DNA of 64,000 nucleotides from Caldilineaceae bacterium (GCA_026645575.1 JAPKMW010000040.1:1-64000), one strand, 5' to 3'. Shown: positions 24,917 through 34,954, counted from the stretch's first letter. The notes: a model not told the origin generated them from the letters alone. Numbers and translations are program-made.

Positions 24917-25789
24917 ATGCGTATTATCGACGCTCATAACCACCCCGACTGGCACGGTCACAATTTGGAAAAGTTTCTGCAAAATATGGCGCAGTACAAC
25001 ATCGAGCGCACCTGGATTCTTTCGTGGGAGGCGCCGCGCGATGAGTACATTCCTGATCCGTACCTCAAGGTGTCGTTGATCCAAGACGGCTACCCCATGC
25101 CCTTTAGCAACTGTCTGCGCTACAAGCAAGCGGCGCCCGACAAGTTCACCCTCTGCTATGCCCCCGACCCACGCCGCCCCGACGCCATTGACCAACTAGA
25201 CGCAGCGATTGAAATTCACGGCGTCCAGGTCTATGGTGAACTGAAGTTGCGCATGATGTACGACGATCTGGATGCGCTGCGCATGTATCGCTTCTGCGGC
25301 CAGAAAAAGTTGCCGGTGCTGGTGCATATCGACTATGCCATCGACACCGGTCAACGCTACCCACGGCCCAACTGGTGGTATGGCGGCGGCATTGAACCCT
25401 TTGAACGGGCCGTGCGCGCCTGCCCGGAGACCATCTTCATCGGTCACGCACCGGGCTTCTGGGCGCACATCTCCGGCGACGACCAGTATGACAAGGTGGT
25501 CTATCCCACAGGGCCGGTACTGCCAGGGGGCAAGGTGTTTCAGATGTTCCGCGATTATCCCAATCTCTACGCCGATCTGTCGGCGGGGTCGGCGCTTAAT
25601 GCGCTGAAACGGGACTTGGCACTGAGCAAGGACTTTCTGATCGAGTTTCAGGATCGTATTCTCTATGGCCGCGACTACTTTGACAATCGTTGCCAGGAGT
25701 TTTTGAACAGCTTGGGGTTGCCAGAGGAGGTGCTGCGGAAGATTTATGCGGAGAATGCGCTGCGGCTGGCGCCTTTGAAGGAGAGGTAA
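24917..25789 (+). CDS. Amidohydrolase-2 family TIM-barrel hydrolase
   Basis: Metal-dependent hydrolase or decarboxylase of the amidohydrolase-2 family. The strand-1 motif is IIDAHNHPDWHGH (about 3-15); later metal or catalytic residues are LVHIDYA (His about 136), IGHAPGFW (His about 175) and the last-strand Asp in RILYGRDYF. 290 aa is in range and no signal is present. Family members include lactonases of non-phosphorylating sugar routes (for example L-rhamnono-lactonase). Given rhmD about 4 kb upstream this role is possible but not shown by sequence. ATG 24917 lies after AAAGGCAATCACC. Confidence 0.8.
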   Translation: MRIIDAHNHPDWHGHNLEKFLQNMAQYNIERTWILSWEAPRDEYIPDPYLKVSLIQDGYPMPFSNCLRYKQAAPDKFTLCYAPDPRRPDAIDQLDAAIEIHGVQVYGELKLRMMYDDLDALRMYRFCGQKKLPVLVHIDYAIDTGQRYPRPNWWYGGGIEPFERAVRACPETIFIGHAPGFWAHISGDDQYDKVVYPTGPVLPGGKVFQMFRDYPNLYADLSAGSALNALKRDLALSKDFLIEFQDRILYGRDYFDNRCQEFLNSLGLPEEVLRKIYAENALRLAPLKER

Positions 25790-25859
25790 ACTGACCAATC
25801 ATCCCGCCCCAAACCGGTAATGCGGGAGAGTTCAGCAGTATTAATCTTCAACCCACCTT

Positions 25860-25889
25860 TTGACAAGGATGCTAACTTTCTGGTACAGT
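25860..25889 (+). promoter_or_regulatory. Candidate promoter of the ABC exporter gene
   Basis: TTGACA (25860-25865), 18 bp, then TACAGT (25884-25889) preceded by TGG (extended -10 style). About 170 bp of AT-rich leader separates it from the start codon; no gene lies in the leader. Confidence 0.55.
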
Positions 25890-26059
25890 GTGTTCAACTA
25901 ATTAACGTAATAATGACAATAGCTAGAGCGGGTAATTTAATAGCAGATTTAACTTGCAAGATTGTCAGTAAAAAGTTATTGCATTTTATCCTTTAGGCCA
26001 GTAAACTAGGGTATACGTTAATCGCCGTCATCTTCGTTCACAGGCCATTGTTCTCAACT

Positions 26060-27958
26060 ATGCCATCCTTTCTACATGAATTACGTCAATTCTGGCGCGT
26101 CATCGGCTGGGTCTTACGGATCACTTGGTCAGCCTGTGGCGCACTCCTGACACTCCTGATTGTTCTCACGGTTTTCAGCAGTCTATTGCCAACGGCCCTG
26201 GCTTTAACTGGGCGGGGGTTGATCAATGAATTGGTAGCGTTGCTGGATCAGCAAGCGCAAAGCCTCTCTTCACTGCTCCCCTGGATTTTCTTGGGATTGC
26301 TGCTGACGAGTCTGGATGCGATCTTCAGCGGCAGTTTAACCTACGTCAACAAGCGCCTTAAAGATGAACTCAACCTCAAACTGGCCAAAGATGTGATGGA
26401 TCATGCCGCACGCCTTGATTTGGCCTTCTTTGAGGATACAGATTCACAGGATATGCTGACGCGTGCCCAGAATAATGCCGCCGGTCTGGTCGCCAAATTT
26501 TTAACCACAACCTTTGCCCTAGTCGGCACAATTCTGCAAATCATCTCGCTGGCCGGCGTTCTCCTTTATATCGAGCCGTTGATCCTGATCATCTTGGCCA
26601 GTTTTGCCCTGGGATATTTTATCTTTCAGTGGCGGTTGGCGCGCGAGAGCTATCAACTGGAATATGAGCGCACCTCCAAACGGCGCTGGACGAACTACTT
26701 TGTCAAATTGGTTACGGATGAGCAATGGGTGCCGGAAGTCAAACTGCTCAACATTGCGTCGCTGCTTACTAACCGTTTCTATGTGTTAATGACAAAATTC
26801 CGCGAAGAAGACCGTCATCTCTATTGGCGCACCTTGGTGGGCAATACCTTCTTTGTTGTCCTGGCCACCGCCGGCTTTTATGCCCTCTTTGTGCGCATTG
26901 CCCAGCGTGTCCTAAGCGGGGCATTGACGGTGGGTGATGTCACCATCTATAGCACGACGACCATCAAACTGCGGAGTAACTTACAGGATATTGTACTTTC
27001 CATTCGCGAGGTGCGCGAACAACTGCTCTATTTGCATGATCTGCGCCATTTTCTACAAATTGAACCAAAGATGCCCACGGCTGGCGCTCCTGTCCCCAAC
27101 CGTAACGGCTTGATCGAATGCAAGCAGATCTCCTTCACCTATCCGGGTAGCACACAACCGGTGTTACAGGAGATCTCTTTCCGGCTGGAGCCTGGGGAAA
27201 CGGTGGCAATCGTCGGGGCGAATGGCGCCGGCAAAAGCACGCTGGTGAAGTTGTTGGCCCGGCTGTATGAGCCAACCAGCGGGGCAATTTACTTTGATGA
27301 CACGCCAATCACGGCCTTTGCGCCCAGCGCCTGGCAGGAGCGTATCGGCTTTGTCTTTCAACAATTTAACCGCTACGAGGCGACCGCCACCGAGAATATT
27401 GCTTATGGTGACTGGCGCCATTTGGCTGATAACCCCTTACAGGTGCAGGCCATCGCCCAACAAGCGCAAATTCACACAATGATTACCGCCCTGCCGGAAG
27501 GTTATGATACCTTGCTGGGACGGAAATTTGGCGCCCACAAACCGTCACTGGGGCAATGGCAGAAGATCGCCATTGCGCGCGCTATCGCCCGGCAGAATAG
27601 CCTGTTCCTCATTCTCGATGAGCCAACCGCCAGCCTGGACGCCTATGCGGAATATGATCTCTTCTGTCAATTCCGCGAACTGGCCGCCGGGCGCACGACC
27701 ATTCTCATCTCCCATCGTTTCTCGACCATCGGTATGGCCGATCGCATCCTAGTGCTGGATGGAGGGCGGCTGGTCGAAAACGGCAGCCATGCCGAGCTAC
27801 TGGCACGCAATGGCCATTACGCTAAACTCTATCGTCTCCACCAAACCCAGATGGGCGCCACGACCACGACCAATGGCCATGCACAAGAGAATGGTATGGC
27901 CGCTGAGGTGGTCGCCAATTCACCCCACTTTGCCACCAACGGCAAGAGCCACTGCTAG
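26060..27958 (+). CDS. ABC exporter, fused membrane and ATPase domains
   Basis: Half-size ABC exporter of 632 aa. Six helices lie in about residues 15-310, followed by the nucleotide-binding domain (about 350-600) with Walker A GANGAGKST, Q-loop FVFQQFNRYE, Walker B FLILDEPTASLD and H-loop LISHRFS. The signature loop reads KPSLGQWQKIAIARA rather than LSGGQ: the first Gly is Leu and the Gln-Trp pair is odd, so dimerisation or kinetics may differ. ATG 26060 is preferred over the upstream TTG. The exporter is monocistronic, ending before two hairpins. The transported compound (lipid, peptide or drug) cannot be inferred. Confidence 0.9.
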   Translation: MPSFLHELRQFWRVIGWVLRITWSACGALLTLLIVLTVFSSLLPTALALTGRGLINELVALLDQQAQSLSSLLPWIFLGLLLTSLDAIFSGSLTYVNKRLKDELNLKLAKDVMDHAARLDLAFFEDTDSQDMLTRAQNNAAGLVAKFLTTTFALVGTILQIISLAGVLLYIEPLILIILASFALGYFIFQWRLARESYQLEYERTSKRRWTNYFVKLVTDEQWVPEVKLLNIASLLTNRFYVLMTKFREEDRHLYWRTLVGNTFFVVLATAGFYALFVRIAQRVLSGALTVGDVTIYSTTTIKLRSNLQDIVLSIREVREQLLYLHDLRHFLQIEPKMPTAGAPVPNRNGLIECKQISFTYPGSTQPVLQEISFRLEPGETVAIVGANGAGKSTLVKLLARLYEPTSGAIYFDDTPITAFAPSAWQERIGFVFQQFNRYEATATENIAYGDWRHLADNPLQVQAIAQQAQIHTMITALPEGYDTLLGRKFGAHKPSLGQWQKIAIARAIARQNSLFLILDEPTASLDAYAEYDLFCQFRELAAGRTTILISHRFSTIGMADRILVLDGGRLVENGSHAELLARNGHYAKLYRLHQTQMGATTTTNGHAQENGMAAEVVANSPHFATNGKSHC

Positions 27959-27988
27959 AAAAAAGTAGCGTAACTGCTCAGCCCGCTT

Positions 27989-28030
27989 CTAGCCACACCC
28001 CCACGGGGAACCCCCGCGGGGTGTGGCTAG
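27989..28030. repeat. 13-bp-stem hairpin downstream of ABC exporter
   Basis: CTAGCCACACCCC (27989-28001) pairs with GGGGTGTGGCTAG (28018-28030). Flanking bases extend the stem imperfectly out to about 27970 and 28046. Confidence 0.85.
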
Positions 28031-28062
28031 GAGCGGAGTAGTTACAAAGTAGCGAAAGCCAC

Positions 28063-28106
28063 ATAAACGAGGCGTTCGCACGCTTTCGTGCGAACGCCTC
28101 GTTTAT
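28063..28106. terminator. Perfect 20-bp stem between convergent genes
   Basis: Arms 28063-28082 and 28087-28106 are perfectly complementary with a CTTT loop. It lies between the ends of the ABC exporter (+) and the CotH protein (-), so it can end transcripts from both sides. Confidence 0.8.
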
Positions 28107-28125
28107 AGCCTCTTCACCAATTTTA

Positions 28126-31100
28126 CTAGCGTTTCACCAACGGCAGATAGAGGGTTGCAGGAGGCGTTGTACCACCGGGCGCCTCTTCCACAGTAATCGT
28201 CATGGCCGCCGTCGTTGTACGCAAGCCTTGATTATCAGTGGCGCGAACGGCTACCGCATAAACACCGGGTTTCAGGGTCACGGCACAGATATACGGCAGC
28301 GCCGTTACCGTACAAACCACGTTGTCATTCAGCAGGAACTCAACCTGTTGGATGCTCCCATCACTGTCGCTGGCCTCCACTTGGATGGTCACAGTCTCCG
28401 TCTGGGCAAAGGTGGCATCGGGCGCCGGGCTGGTAATACGCACGGTTGGCGGGAGCGGGGTGGCAACCGCGTTGACGGTAATGGCAACGGCGTCGGCTGT
28501 TGCACTTAAGCCCTGGCTGTCGGTCGCCCGCGCCGTTACGCTATAGGGGCCGGCGGCCGGGGTAAAGGAACAGGTGTAGGGCGCCGTCGTAACCGTGCAG
28601 AGTACCGTCCCATTCGCCAGGAACTCAACCTGTTGAATCACGCCATCGGTGTCGCTCGCTTCCGCCTGGATCACCACCGTATCGCCTTGGGTAAAGACAC
28701 GATTGGGCGCCGGGCTGATGATGCTGACGACCGGCGGCTGCGGTGCAGGGTTGACGGTAATTGGCACAGCCAGGGAGGTTGTGACCGCGTTGCTGTTATC
28801 CGTGGCCTGGGCGGTCAAGCTGATTGCCCCCACCGCCGGCGTAAAGGTGCATTCATAGGGCGCCGTAGCATCCGTACAGAGGGTTGTATTGTCAGCAAAG
28901 AAGACCACCTGCTGAATCGTTCCATCGGGGTCACTGGCCTGGGCCTGGATGGTTACGGATGCGCCTACCGTGAAGAGCGCGTTCGCCGCCGGATTGGTGA
29001 TGCTCACCTGCGGCAATTGATTGACCATTGTCAATCCGTTTGGTTGGCCCGGCGTCCCATGATTGACCGTCGCAGGCGCCCAGTTAGTGGCCACGGCATT
29101 ATCCAATGCCGGGTTGATCAACGATAGGCTGGGGCCGGCGCCATCAGGCGTCAGCGGCCAAGGCGCAATATCAAGATAGTCGACAAAATCCACCAGATTG
29201 CCGACCGCATCGCGCAACTCAATTGCCTCGCCGCCGTTAGAAAGATTGCCACGCATGACGCCGCTGGGGTCAAAGCCATAGCGCGCCTTGAATTGCTGGG
29301 CGTTCGGGCTAAGAACATAATAGGCGCCGGCGGCCAGTGTACTTCCTGGCGGGAAGTGATAGGTGAAGCCGCGGCTGAAGTAGACATTGTCCAATCGCAG
29401 CGGCGTTGTCCCTTTGTTGTACAGCTCAATAAACTCAAAGACATCGCCATCAACCCCCACCGGCGCCGCCGGGTGATAATGAATTTCGTTGATCACCAGG
29501 TTGTCAAGCGGCTGGGGTGGGTAGAAAGTTGCTTCATGAAGCGGACTCCAGGCGCCATTGTCGAAGACGCGCGCACGCACCGTTGTCACCTGGTTGATGG
29601 GGACATTGACCAGATCGCCGCCATCTAGCACCCCTTGCGCCACTGTACCACCGGCATTGCGCGGATCAACACCATCCAGCGTGTAGTAGATGACGCCGTT
29701 GCCGTTATTTACGCTGTTATCAATGGTCAATCCGTAGTCTTGCGCCACGGCGCCCCCTTCTTGTGAAAAGGTGGGCGGCTTAAGCGCGGTTTGATACCAG
29801 CCATTCTGTACATATTGGTTAATAACTACACCGGTGCGTTGGGGGCAGTAGTTATTCAACTTGGCGTCGCGCACTTGTGTCCAGGTTTTGCGTTGGGCAA
29901 GTTCAAAATCATTGTCCGGATCACTATCAACGGCGGGCATGCTACGCGAATGGTAGTAGGCCGGCAGCGCTTTATTCGGCGCCGTAAAATTAATCTGGGG
30001 GTAGATCTTCTGCGCATAGGCGCCCCACCGCGCCGATTCGCCAATGATCGCCAGATCGATAAAGTTGGCAAGCTCACTGTACCGTTGTGTACAAGCTGTC
30101 GGCGTCAGCACGCCCTGGCTTTGTTCCAAGTGACGATACAAGCGGTCAGCCACCAGTTGGCGGAAGTCAGCATTAGTGATCAACTTTAGGAAGAGGCGGG
30201 CCGGTGTGCTGGCGGCATCTTTCAAGGTGACATTTTCATTGAGTTGATTAAGCGCCGTATCCGAATCCCAGGGGATCATGTAAAAACGGGTGTCAGGGCC
30301 ATTGCGTTTGCGATAGGTGTACCAGTTGTGCGCCGGCCAGTCGGTGTTGGCGACATAGTGCATCAAGATCATGTAGTCGGCCAGATCCACCACATTAAGC
30401 TGTTGCTGCACCTGTTGATAACGGGTCGCATCAACGGTGTTCACATTGAGCAGGTTATGCAAAGCATTCCAGGCATCCAGCGTACCGGGATCAGCGACGG
30501 GGGCGTAATTCTGCTCTTCATCCGGTTCGATCAGATCATAATCAGCCGCCGTCCCACCCAGATATGCGATCAGGAAGGTGTCGTCCATGCGTTCCGTAAC
30601 ATTGTATAACCCCCAATATTGCCCATTGAGATAGAGATGGGCATAGGTGCCATGACCAGCCAACCCGCCCATCGCGAGAAAGGTGCGGCGAGTAAACTCA
30701 TCGTTAATATAATCCGCCTCACGCCGCTGATCGCGATCAAAATAGGCAAAGGAGCGATTGCCGCCATTGCGCAGGAGAATGCGATCAAATTTAGAGACAG
30801 CTTCATTGTCATCGAACAATTTATAGTCGAGTTTGGTTACGCCATACTCAACGCCGCGGAAATAGATCCGGAATGATTTTTTCGGGGTACGGTGAGGGCG
30901 TCGGGACGCTTGCCCATGAATACGCACGCCGGCATTGATGGTAAAACCGCCCGTCCCGCCACTAGGGGGAATCAGTTCCAACGAGGTGGGCCGCTCCCAA
31001 GCGCTGCCTTTTTCGTTGGAATTGACATAGATCCCCTTGCTGGCATCCCACAGATTGGGCTGGTCTGTCACTAAGGAGAGGGAAGGCAACGCTGTCAGCG

Positions 31101-31629
31101 CCGCCTCGATCTGGCTACTGTTGGTGGCATGGTTGACAATCTCCGATGCCATCTCATAGTAGGCCGGGTAGGGGCCGCCATCCTTGTTATTGGGGGCAAA
31201 CCGATTGGGCCAGCCGGCGCCGGGCGAGTTGGTTTGATTCCGCACCTGCGCCAGGAAAATGTAAGTTTGCGTCACGGTGGGTGACTGATTGGAATCGGAG
31301 GTATAGGCGACAGCGCGTACTATGGTAGTTTTATCAATCGTCAAGGGGCCACTGTAGAGCGTACCGTTGGTTGGCGTGGGGGTTGAATAGTCGGTCGTAT
31401 AGCTGATTTGGGCATTGGTTGTTGGGGACGACAACACTAATTGAAAAGAAGCCGTAAAATGACCATGGGCGACACTAAAGATCGGTGGCGCGACGGGGCT
31501 TTGGGCCTGACCGCGTACTGGCAGGAGGCCGGCGATGACAAACAGGAAGATGCTCAAGCCATAGAACGCTTTCCGCACCGTAGGCAAATGGCGCTTACGC
31601 AAGGAGAGCGAAGCAAGGGGCGAAGACAT
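28126..31629 (-). CDS. Secreted CotH-kinase / lamin-tail / Ig-like multidomain protein ending YLPLVKR
   Basis: 1167-aa exported protein. A signal peptide (about 1-42, ending RGQAQS) is followed by a chitobiase/hexosaminidase C-terminal-like domain (about 47-120). A CotH-type protein-kinase-like domain (about 200-560) has GVRIHGQASR, DRILLRNGG and GLYNVTERMDD. A second chitobiase-like segment contains YYTLDGVDP, and a lamin-tail domain begins LVINEIHYHPA. Three tandem Ig-like domains of about 90 aa follow (each with SDxDGxIQQV and a Cys pair), and the tail ends LYLPLVKR. The role is probably extracellular, in cell-surface or polysaccharide attachment. The final motif recurs in secreted Chloroflexota proteins and may be a sorting or anchoring signal (inference). 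Confidence 0.88.
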   Translation of the reverse strand: MSSPLASLSLRKRHLPTVRKAFYGLSIFLFVIAGLLPVRGQAQSPVAPPIFSVAHGHFTASFQLVLSSPTTNAQISYTTDYSTPTPTNGTLYSGPLTIDKTTIVRAVAYTSDSNQSPTVTQTYIFLAQVRNQTNSPGAGWPNRFAPNNKDGGPYPAYYEMASEIVNHATNSSQIEAALTALPSLSLVTDQPNLWDASKGIYVNSNEKGSAWERPTSLELIPPSGGTGGFTINAGVRIHGQASRRPHRTPKKSFRIYFRGVEYGVTKLDYKLFDDNEAVSKFDRILLRNGGNRSFAYFDRDQRREADYINDEFTRRTFLAMGGLAGHGTYAHLYLNGQYWGLYNVTERMDDTFLIAYLGGTAADYDLIEPDEEQNYAPVADPGTLDAWNALHNLLNVNTVDATRYQQVQQQLNVVDLADYMILMHYVANTDWPAHNWYTYRKRNGPDTRFYMIPWDSDTALNQLNENVTLKDAASTPARLFLKLITNADFRQLVADRLYRHLEQSQGVLTPTACTQRYSELANFIDLAIIGESARWGAYAQKIYPQINFTAPNKALPAYYHSRSMPAVDSDPDNDFELAQRKTWTQVRDAKLNNYCPQRTGVVINQYVQNGWYQTALKPPTFSQEGGAVAQDYGLTIDNSVNNGNGVIYYTLDGVDPRNAGGTVAQGVLDGGDLVNVPINQVTTVRARVFDNGAWSPLHEATFYPPQPLDNLVINEIHYHPAAPVGVDGDVFEFIELYNKGTTPLRLDNVYFSRGFTYHFPPGSTLAAGAYYVLSPNAQQFKARYGFDPSGVMRGNLSNGGEAIELRDAVGNLVDFVDYLDIAPWPLTPDGAGPSLSLINPALDNAVATNWAPATVNHGTPGQPNGLTMVNQLPQVSITNPAANALFTVGASVTIQAQASDPDGTIQQVVFFADNTTLCTDATAPYECTFTPAVGAISLTAQATDNSNAVTTSLAVPITVNPAPQPPVVSIISPAPNRVFTQGDTVVIQAEASDTDGVIQQVEFLANGTVLCTVTTAPYTCSFTPAAGPYSVTARATDSQGLSATADAVAITVNAVATPLPPTVRITSPAPDATFAQTETVTIQVEASDSDGSIQQVEFLLNDNVVCTVTALPYICAVTLKPGVYAVAVRATDNQGLRTTTAAMTITVEEAPGGTTPPATLYLPLVKR

Positions 31630-31971
31630 AGCGATGATGCTCCTTTTTATGAAATTAAGAAATTCAAACAGATTTACCTTACACGTATATGTAACTCAAG
31701 GGAAGATTACAAAAAATATAGCAGTACTGGTTATGGCTATTGTACAACATTGTTCGGCGCTTTGTCATCTCAAATTCCTTGCAATTACTGACATTTGTTG
31801 TAGCTGTTACCACTTAGCCGTCAATCCGTAGGTCGATGAAACTTTGCGACTTGCTTGACTATTCTTAACGAAGATACACCTTTTCATGTCAGTTAACTGA
31901 CAGCCCATCGGCACTATTTTTATGGTATAAAAGGGACGCAGACTCATGAAACAAAAGAAAAGAGGAGAAGC
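31630..31971. other. 342-bp divergent intergenic region
   Basis: It separates the CotH gene (-) from the HD-GYP gene (+) and must hold promoters for both. No gene is seen. The only clear element is the palindrome at 31887-31902 with nearby promoter-like boxes. Confidence 0.6.
31887..31931 (+). promoter_or_regulatory. Palindromic operator candidate and promoter of the HD-GYP gene
   Basis: TGTCAGTTAACTGACA (31887-31902) is a perfect 16-bp palindrome. Its last six bases, CTGACA, resemble a -35 box, and TATGGT (31921-31926) follows after 18 bp; TATAAA (31926-31931) is an alternative -10. A protein bound to the palindrome would block this promoter. Confidence 0.5.
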
Positions 31972-33387
31972 ATGAGCCGAGTTAGCTGGCTTTATATCTA
32001 TTTCACCTTAGGGAGTGCGGTTGCGCTTTGTCTTTGGGTTCTCTATACAATGCCACAGCCGGTTGCACCCCTACCACTATTCGTTGCGTTAACGCTTCTC
32101 ACCACTTTTCTCACCCTCTACACAGTGCAAGTTTCGACCTTTAAAAGCTTTGAGGGATCAACGATCAGTGTTGTGGCCGCCCTCTTTTTGCTGCCGCCTT
32201 GGCTCTTTATTGTCCATACGGTTGTTGCTTATACCGTTAAATGGGTTAAAGAATATTGGTTTGATAAAGGCGCCGTTCGTCCCTTGTACCTTCATGCTTA
32301 TAACCTGGCAACTTCCTTAATCGGCGGGGCAGGCACTTACCTGGTAATGCAACAGACTAGTTTTACCACGACCGGGCCATTAACGGTCCCCTCCTTTCTC
32401 CAAGTCATTATCCTTTGTTTCATCCATGTAATGTTGCAACAACTGTTCCTTGGCGGTTGGCTTGTTTGGGTGCGTCATGTTCCCTGGCGGGAAGTCAATA
32501 TTTGGGCGGAAGGCATTCGCTTGGAATTACCACAAGCATGCATGGGCTATTTAGCGGCAGAAATTTACCTGAGCGAACCACTGTTGGCGCTCTTTATGGT
32601 GGCGCCGATTGTCTTAACCTATCAGGCGTCGTTGCTGCCCAAACTTCAAGAAGAGGCGATGAGCGCGTTGCAACGCTTTGCCGCCGAACTGCAAGAGAAG
32701 AATCACACCATCCAGCAACGGAATGAGGATCTCTTCGTCACCTTGGCCAAAGTCTTTGATGCGCGTGATCCCTACGTCGGCGGCCATGCTGCACAGGTGG
32801 CGGCCTATGCCGTAGCGATTGGTAAGACCATGAACCTGGCGCCGGAACGACTCGAAATTTTGCGCCAAAGCGCTTATTTGCATGACATCGGCAAAATCGC
32901 CATTCCTGATGCGATCTTACACAAACCAGATCGATTGACAGACAGTGAATATCAAATTGTCAAAAAGCATACGGACATCGGCGCCGATTTTGTCGAGATG
33001 AGCGCAGCATTAAAGCATCTCGCCCCCTATATTCGCTATCACCACGAGCGGTGGGATGGCCAAGGCTACCCAGCCGGCCTCAGCGGCGAAGCGATCCCGC
33101 TCGAAGCACGCATTCTCAACATCTGCGATTCCGTCGAAGCGATGGCCTCGGATCGGCCCTACCATCGCGCCCTCTCCTTGGCCCAAATCATCGAAGAGGT
33201 CAAACAATGCGCCGGGCGTCAGTTTGACCCGCAGGTGGTCGATGCCTTTATCCAGATCACCGAACGCGTCGGCGCCCACTTTGTGGTGAACTCAGCGCGC
33301 GACGTCGCCAAACATCACGACGCCCGCCCCCATCGCAGTTGGTCCATTTCGCGGTTGGCGCAGGTCTATGGCCTTGTGCCATCCTGA
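31972..33387 (+). CDS. Membrane-anchored HD-GYP domain protein
   Basis: Likely cyclic-di-GMP phosphodiesterase or metal-dependent phosphohydrolase. The N-terminal half has about six to seven hydrophobic helices (residues 1-225), forming a MASE-like sensor, then a linker helix (about 225-250). The HD-GYP domain follows: H272, H304-D305 in YLHDIGK, H333, the H357-H358 pair, the DGQGYP signature (365-367) and D386 in ICDSVEA. It ends with a conserved-looking 30-residue tail. RBS-like GAGGAG precedes ATG 31972. No GGDEF protein lies in the window. The stop codon lies inside a small tandem repeat (GACACGA units). Confidence 0.9.
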   Translation: MSRVSWLYIYFTLGSAVALCLWVLYTMPQPVAPLPLFVALTLLTTFLTLYTVQVSTFKSFEGSTISVVAALFLLPPWLFIVHTVVAYTVKWVKEYWFDKGAVRPLYLHAYNLATSLIGGAGTYLVMQQTSFTTTGPLTVPSFLQVIILCFIHVMLQQLFLGGWLVWVRHVPWREVNIWAEGIRLELPQACMGYLAAEIYLSEPLLALFMVAPIVLTYQASLLPKLQEEAMSALQRFAAELQEKNHTIQQRNEDLFVTLAKVFDARDPYVGGHAAQVAAYAVAIGKTMNLAPERLEILRQSAYLHDIGKIAIPDAILHKPDRLTDSEYQIVKKHTDIGADFVEMSAALKHLAPYIRYHHERWDGQGYPAGLSGEAIPLEARILNICDSVEAMASDRPYHRALSLAQIIEEVKQCAGRQFDPQVVDAFIQITERVGAHFVVNSARDVAKHHDARPHRSWSISRLAQVYGLVPS

Positions 33388-33407
33388 CACGAGACACGAG
33401 ACACTGA
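33385..33407 (+). repeat. Tandem GACACGA heptamers overlapping the HD-GYP stop codon
   Basis: The stop TGA (33385-33387) begins a run of GACACGA-type units; partly complementary TTGTCTCC units follow at about 33420-33440, so a weak stem could form. Confidence 0.65.
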
Positions 33408-33455
33408 TCGTCAATTTCCCCTTGTCTCCTTGTCTTCTCCACCCGTCACCACTTT

Positions 33456-33484
33456 TTGACCCCTGCTCACGGGTGCGCTACAAT
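33456..33484 (+). promoter_or_regulatory. Strong promoter giving a leaderless rlmN transcript
   Basis: TTGACC (33456-33461), 17 bp, TACAAT (33479-33484). The expected transcription start is 6-7 bases further on, at the A of the rlmN ATG (33491). No SD sequence precedes that ATG. Confidence 0.65.
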
Positions 33485-33490
33485 GAACCC

Positions 33491-34624
33491 ATGAGTGCTG
33501 TCATTGCTTTAACGCCCTCGGTGACTGATGACAGAGCCGAGGGGACGAATACAACGAAACGCATCCCACTGCTCGATTTTTCGCTGCCGGAGCTGACTGA
33601 CTATGTAGTGAGCTTGGGACAGCCAAAATTTCGCGCCCGACAACTGTGGGATTGGATCTACAAACGGTACGCGGCGGATTTTGATACCATGACCAATCTG
33701 CCCAAGGATCTACGCGAGCAACTCAAGGCTGCGGCGCTGGTTGATCCACTGACGCCAGTGGTGCAAGTGGTTTCGCAGGCCAAAGATACACAAAAGGTAC
33801 TCTTTCGCCTGCACGATGGCTATACGATCGAAGCGGTCTTGATGCTCTATGACAAGCGGCGGACGCTCTGCATCAGCAGCCAGGCCGGTTGCGCTATGGG
33901 TTGCACCTTTTGCGCCACGGCGCAGGGCGGACTGGCGCGTAATTTAACGGCAGGGGAGATCGTGGCGCAGGTACTCTTCTTTGCCCGTTATCTGGCGACG
34001 CCTGGTCAAGCACCGGCGATGGCGGTGGAACGCCCCAGCCATGTCACCAATATTGTTTTGATGGGCATGGGTGAGCCATTGCATAATTACAAAAATGTGT
34101 GGACGGCGCTACATCGGTTAACGGCGGAAGATGCCTTTGGGTTGGGCGCCCGCAATATCACCTTGAGTACAGTTGGGTTAGTACCCATGATCGACCGCAT
34201 GGCGGAAGAGGATCTCCAGATTAACCTGGCGGTCAGTCTTCATGCGCCGAATGATGAGCTGCGCACGCAACTGGTGCCAGTCAATAAGGGCTTTGACGTG
34301 GATATGCTGTTGGCGGCGGTGCAACGATATATTGCCAAAACCAACCGGCGCGTCACCTTTGAATATGCGTTGATGGCCGGAATTAACGATAGCGCTGAAC
34401 TGGCGCACGAACTGGGGCGGAAGTTGCAACCGTTGCTCTGTCATGTTAATGTGATCCCGCTCAATCCAATTCCGGATAGCCCTTACCAACCGACAAACGA
34501 TGCCGATACAGAGGCGTTTGTCCAAATTTTACGCGATCATGGCGTGCCGGCGACGGTGCGCCTACGCCGGGGAATCGAGATCAATGCCGGCTGTGGGCAA
34601 TTACGGCGGGCATTGGCAGCCTGA
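33491..34624 (+). CDS. rlmN: 23S rRNA (adenine-2503-C2)-methyltransferase RlmN
   Basis: Radical-SAM dual-specificity methyltransferase that modifies A2503 of 23S rRNA and A37 of some tRNAs. The radical-SAM cluster is CAMGCTFC (C134, C138, C141). The methylene-carrying C368 near the C-terminus is in [12 protein letters not shown]. The fold blocks [12 protein letters not shown] and [14 protein letters not shown] are typical. At 377 aa it is full length. The open frame extends to 33368, but ATG 33491 starts the conserved protein and coincides with the predicted transcription start. A convergent rpmB gene follows across a shared terminator. Confidence 0.95.
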   Translation: MSAVIALTPSVTDDRAEGTNTTKRIPLLDFSLPELTDYVVSLGQPKFRARQLWDWIYKRYAADFDTMTNLPKDLREQLKAAALVDPLTPVVQVVSQAKDTQKVLFRLHDGYTIEAVLMLYDKRRTLCISSQAGCAMGCTFCATAQGGLARNLTAGEIVAQVLFFARYLATPGQAPAMAVERPSHVTNIVLMGMGEPLHNYKNVWTALHRLTAEDAFGLGARNITLSTVGLVPMIDRMAEEDLQINLAVSLHAPNDELRTQLVPVNKGFDVDMLLAAVQRYIAKTNRRVTFEYALMAGINDSAELAHELGRKLQPLLCHVNVIPLNPIPDSPYQPTNDADTEAFVQILRDHGVPATVRLRRGIEINAGCGQLRRALAA

Positions 34625-34638
34625 AACCGTTGCAAAAA

Positions 34639-34680
34639 AAAATCGCTTGACTTGAGAAGTGTTTCAAGTCAAGCGATTTT
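34639..34680. terminator. Bidirectional rho-independent terminator (rlmN / rpmB)
   Basis: A perfect 17-bp stem (34639-34655 with 34664-34680) with an 8-nt loop is flanked by A-rich sequence on the left and T-rich on the right, so it can serve both converging genes. Confidence 0.92.
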
Positions 34681-34709
34681 CTGTGTGATACACGGTGATA
34701 ACCAGCAGG

Positions 34710-34892
34710 TTACCGGGTTTTGGAAAGCGTGCGCACGCAGGAAGTACAAAGGCGCTTGGAAACTGTTTGTCCATTTTCCGTAACACTGACCTTTTGAATG
34801 TTAACATTCCAGCGGCGGCGGGTTGCTTTTTTAGACCAAGGGCGATTGTTGCCAAATTGCGGCCCCCGCCCACAGTTCTGACACTGAGCCAT
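34710..34892 (-). CDS. rpmB: Ribosomal protein bL28, zinc-binding form
   Basis: Large-subunit protein L28 of 60 aa. Two CxxC pairs (C4/C7 in CQNCG and C49/C52 in LCTSC) mark the zinc-containing form. The body [17 protein letters not shown] is the family core. Start ATG 34892 has GAGGA 8 nt upstream on the minus strand; an upstream in-frame ATG (34916) would add MLSREDYI over that SD and is rejected. A minus-strand promoter (34955-34983) with a perfect TTGACA lies about 60 bp upstream. Some bacteria keep a zinc-free partner for zinc limitation; none is in this window. Confidence 0.95.
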   Translation of the reverse strand: MAQCQNCGRGPQFGNNRPWSKKATRRRWNVNIQKVSVTENGQTVSKRLCTSCVRTLSKTR

Positions 34893-34954
34893 GATATAGT
34901 CCTCTCTAGATAACAATGCTCATCCTACATGATGAGCCAGTAACAGATGATACC

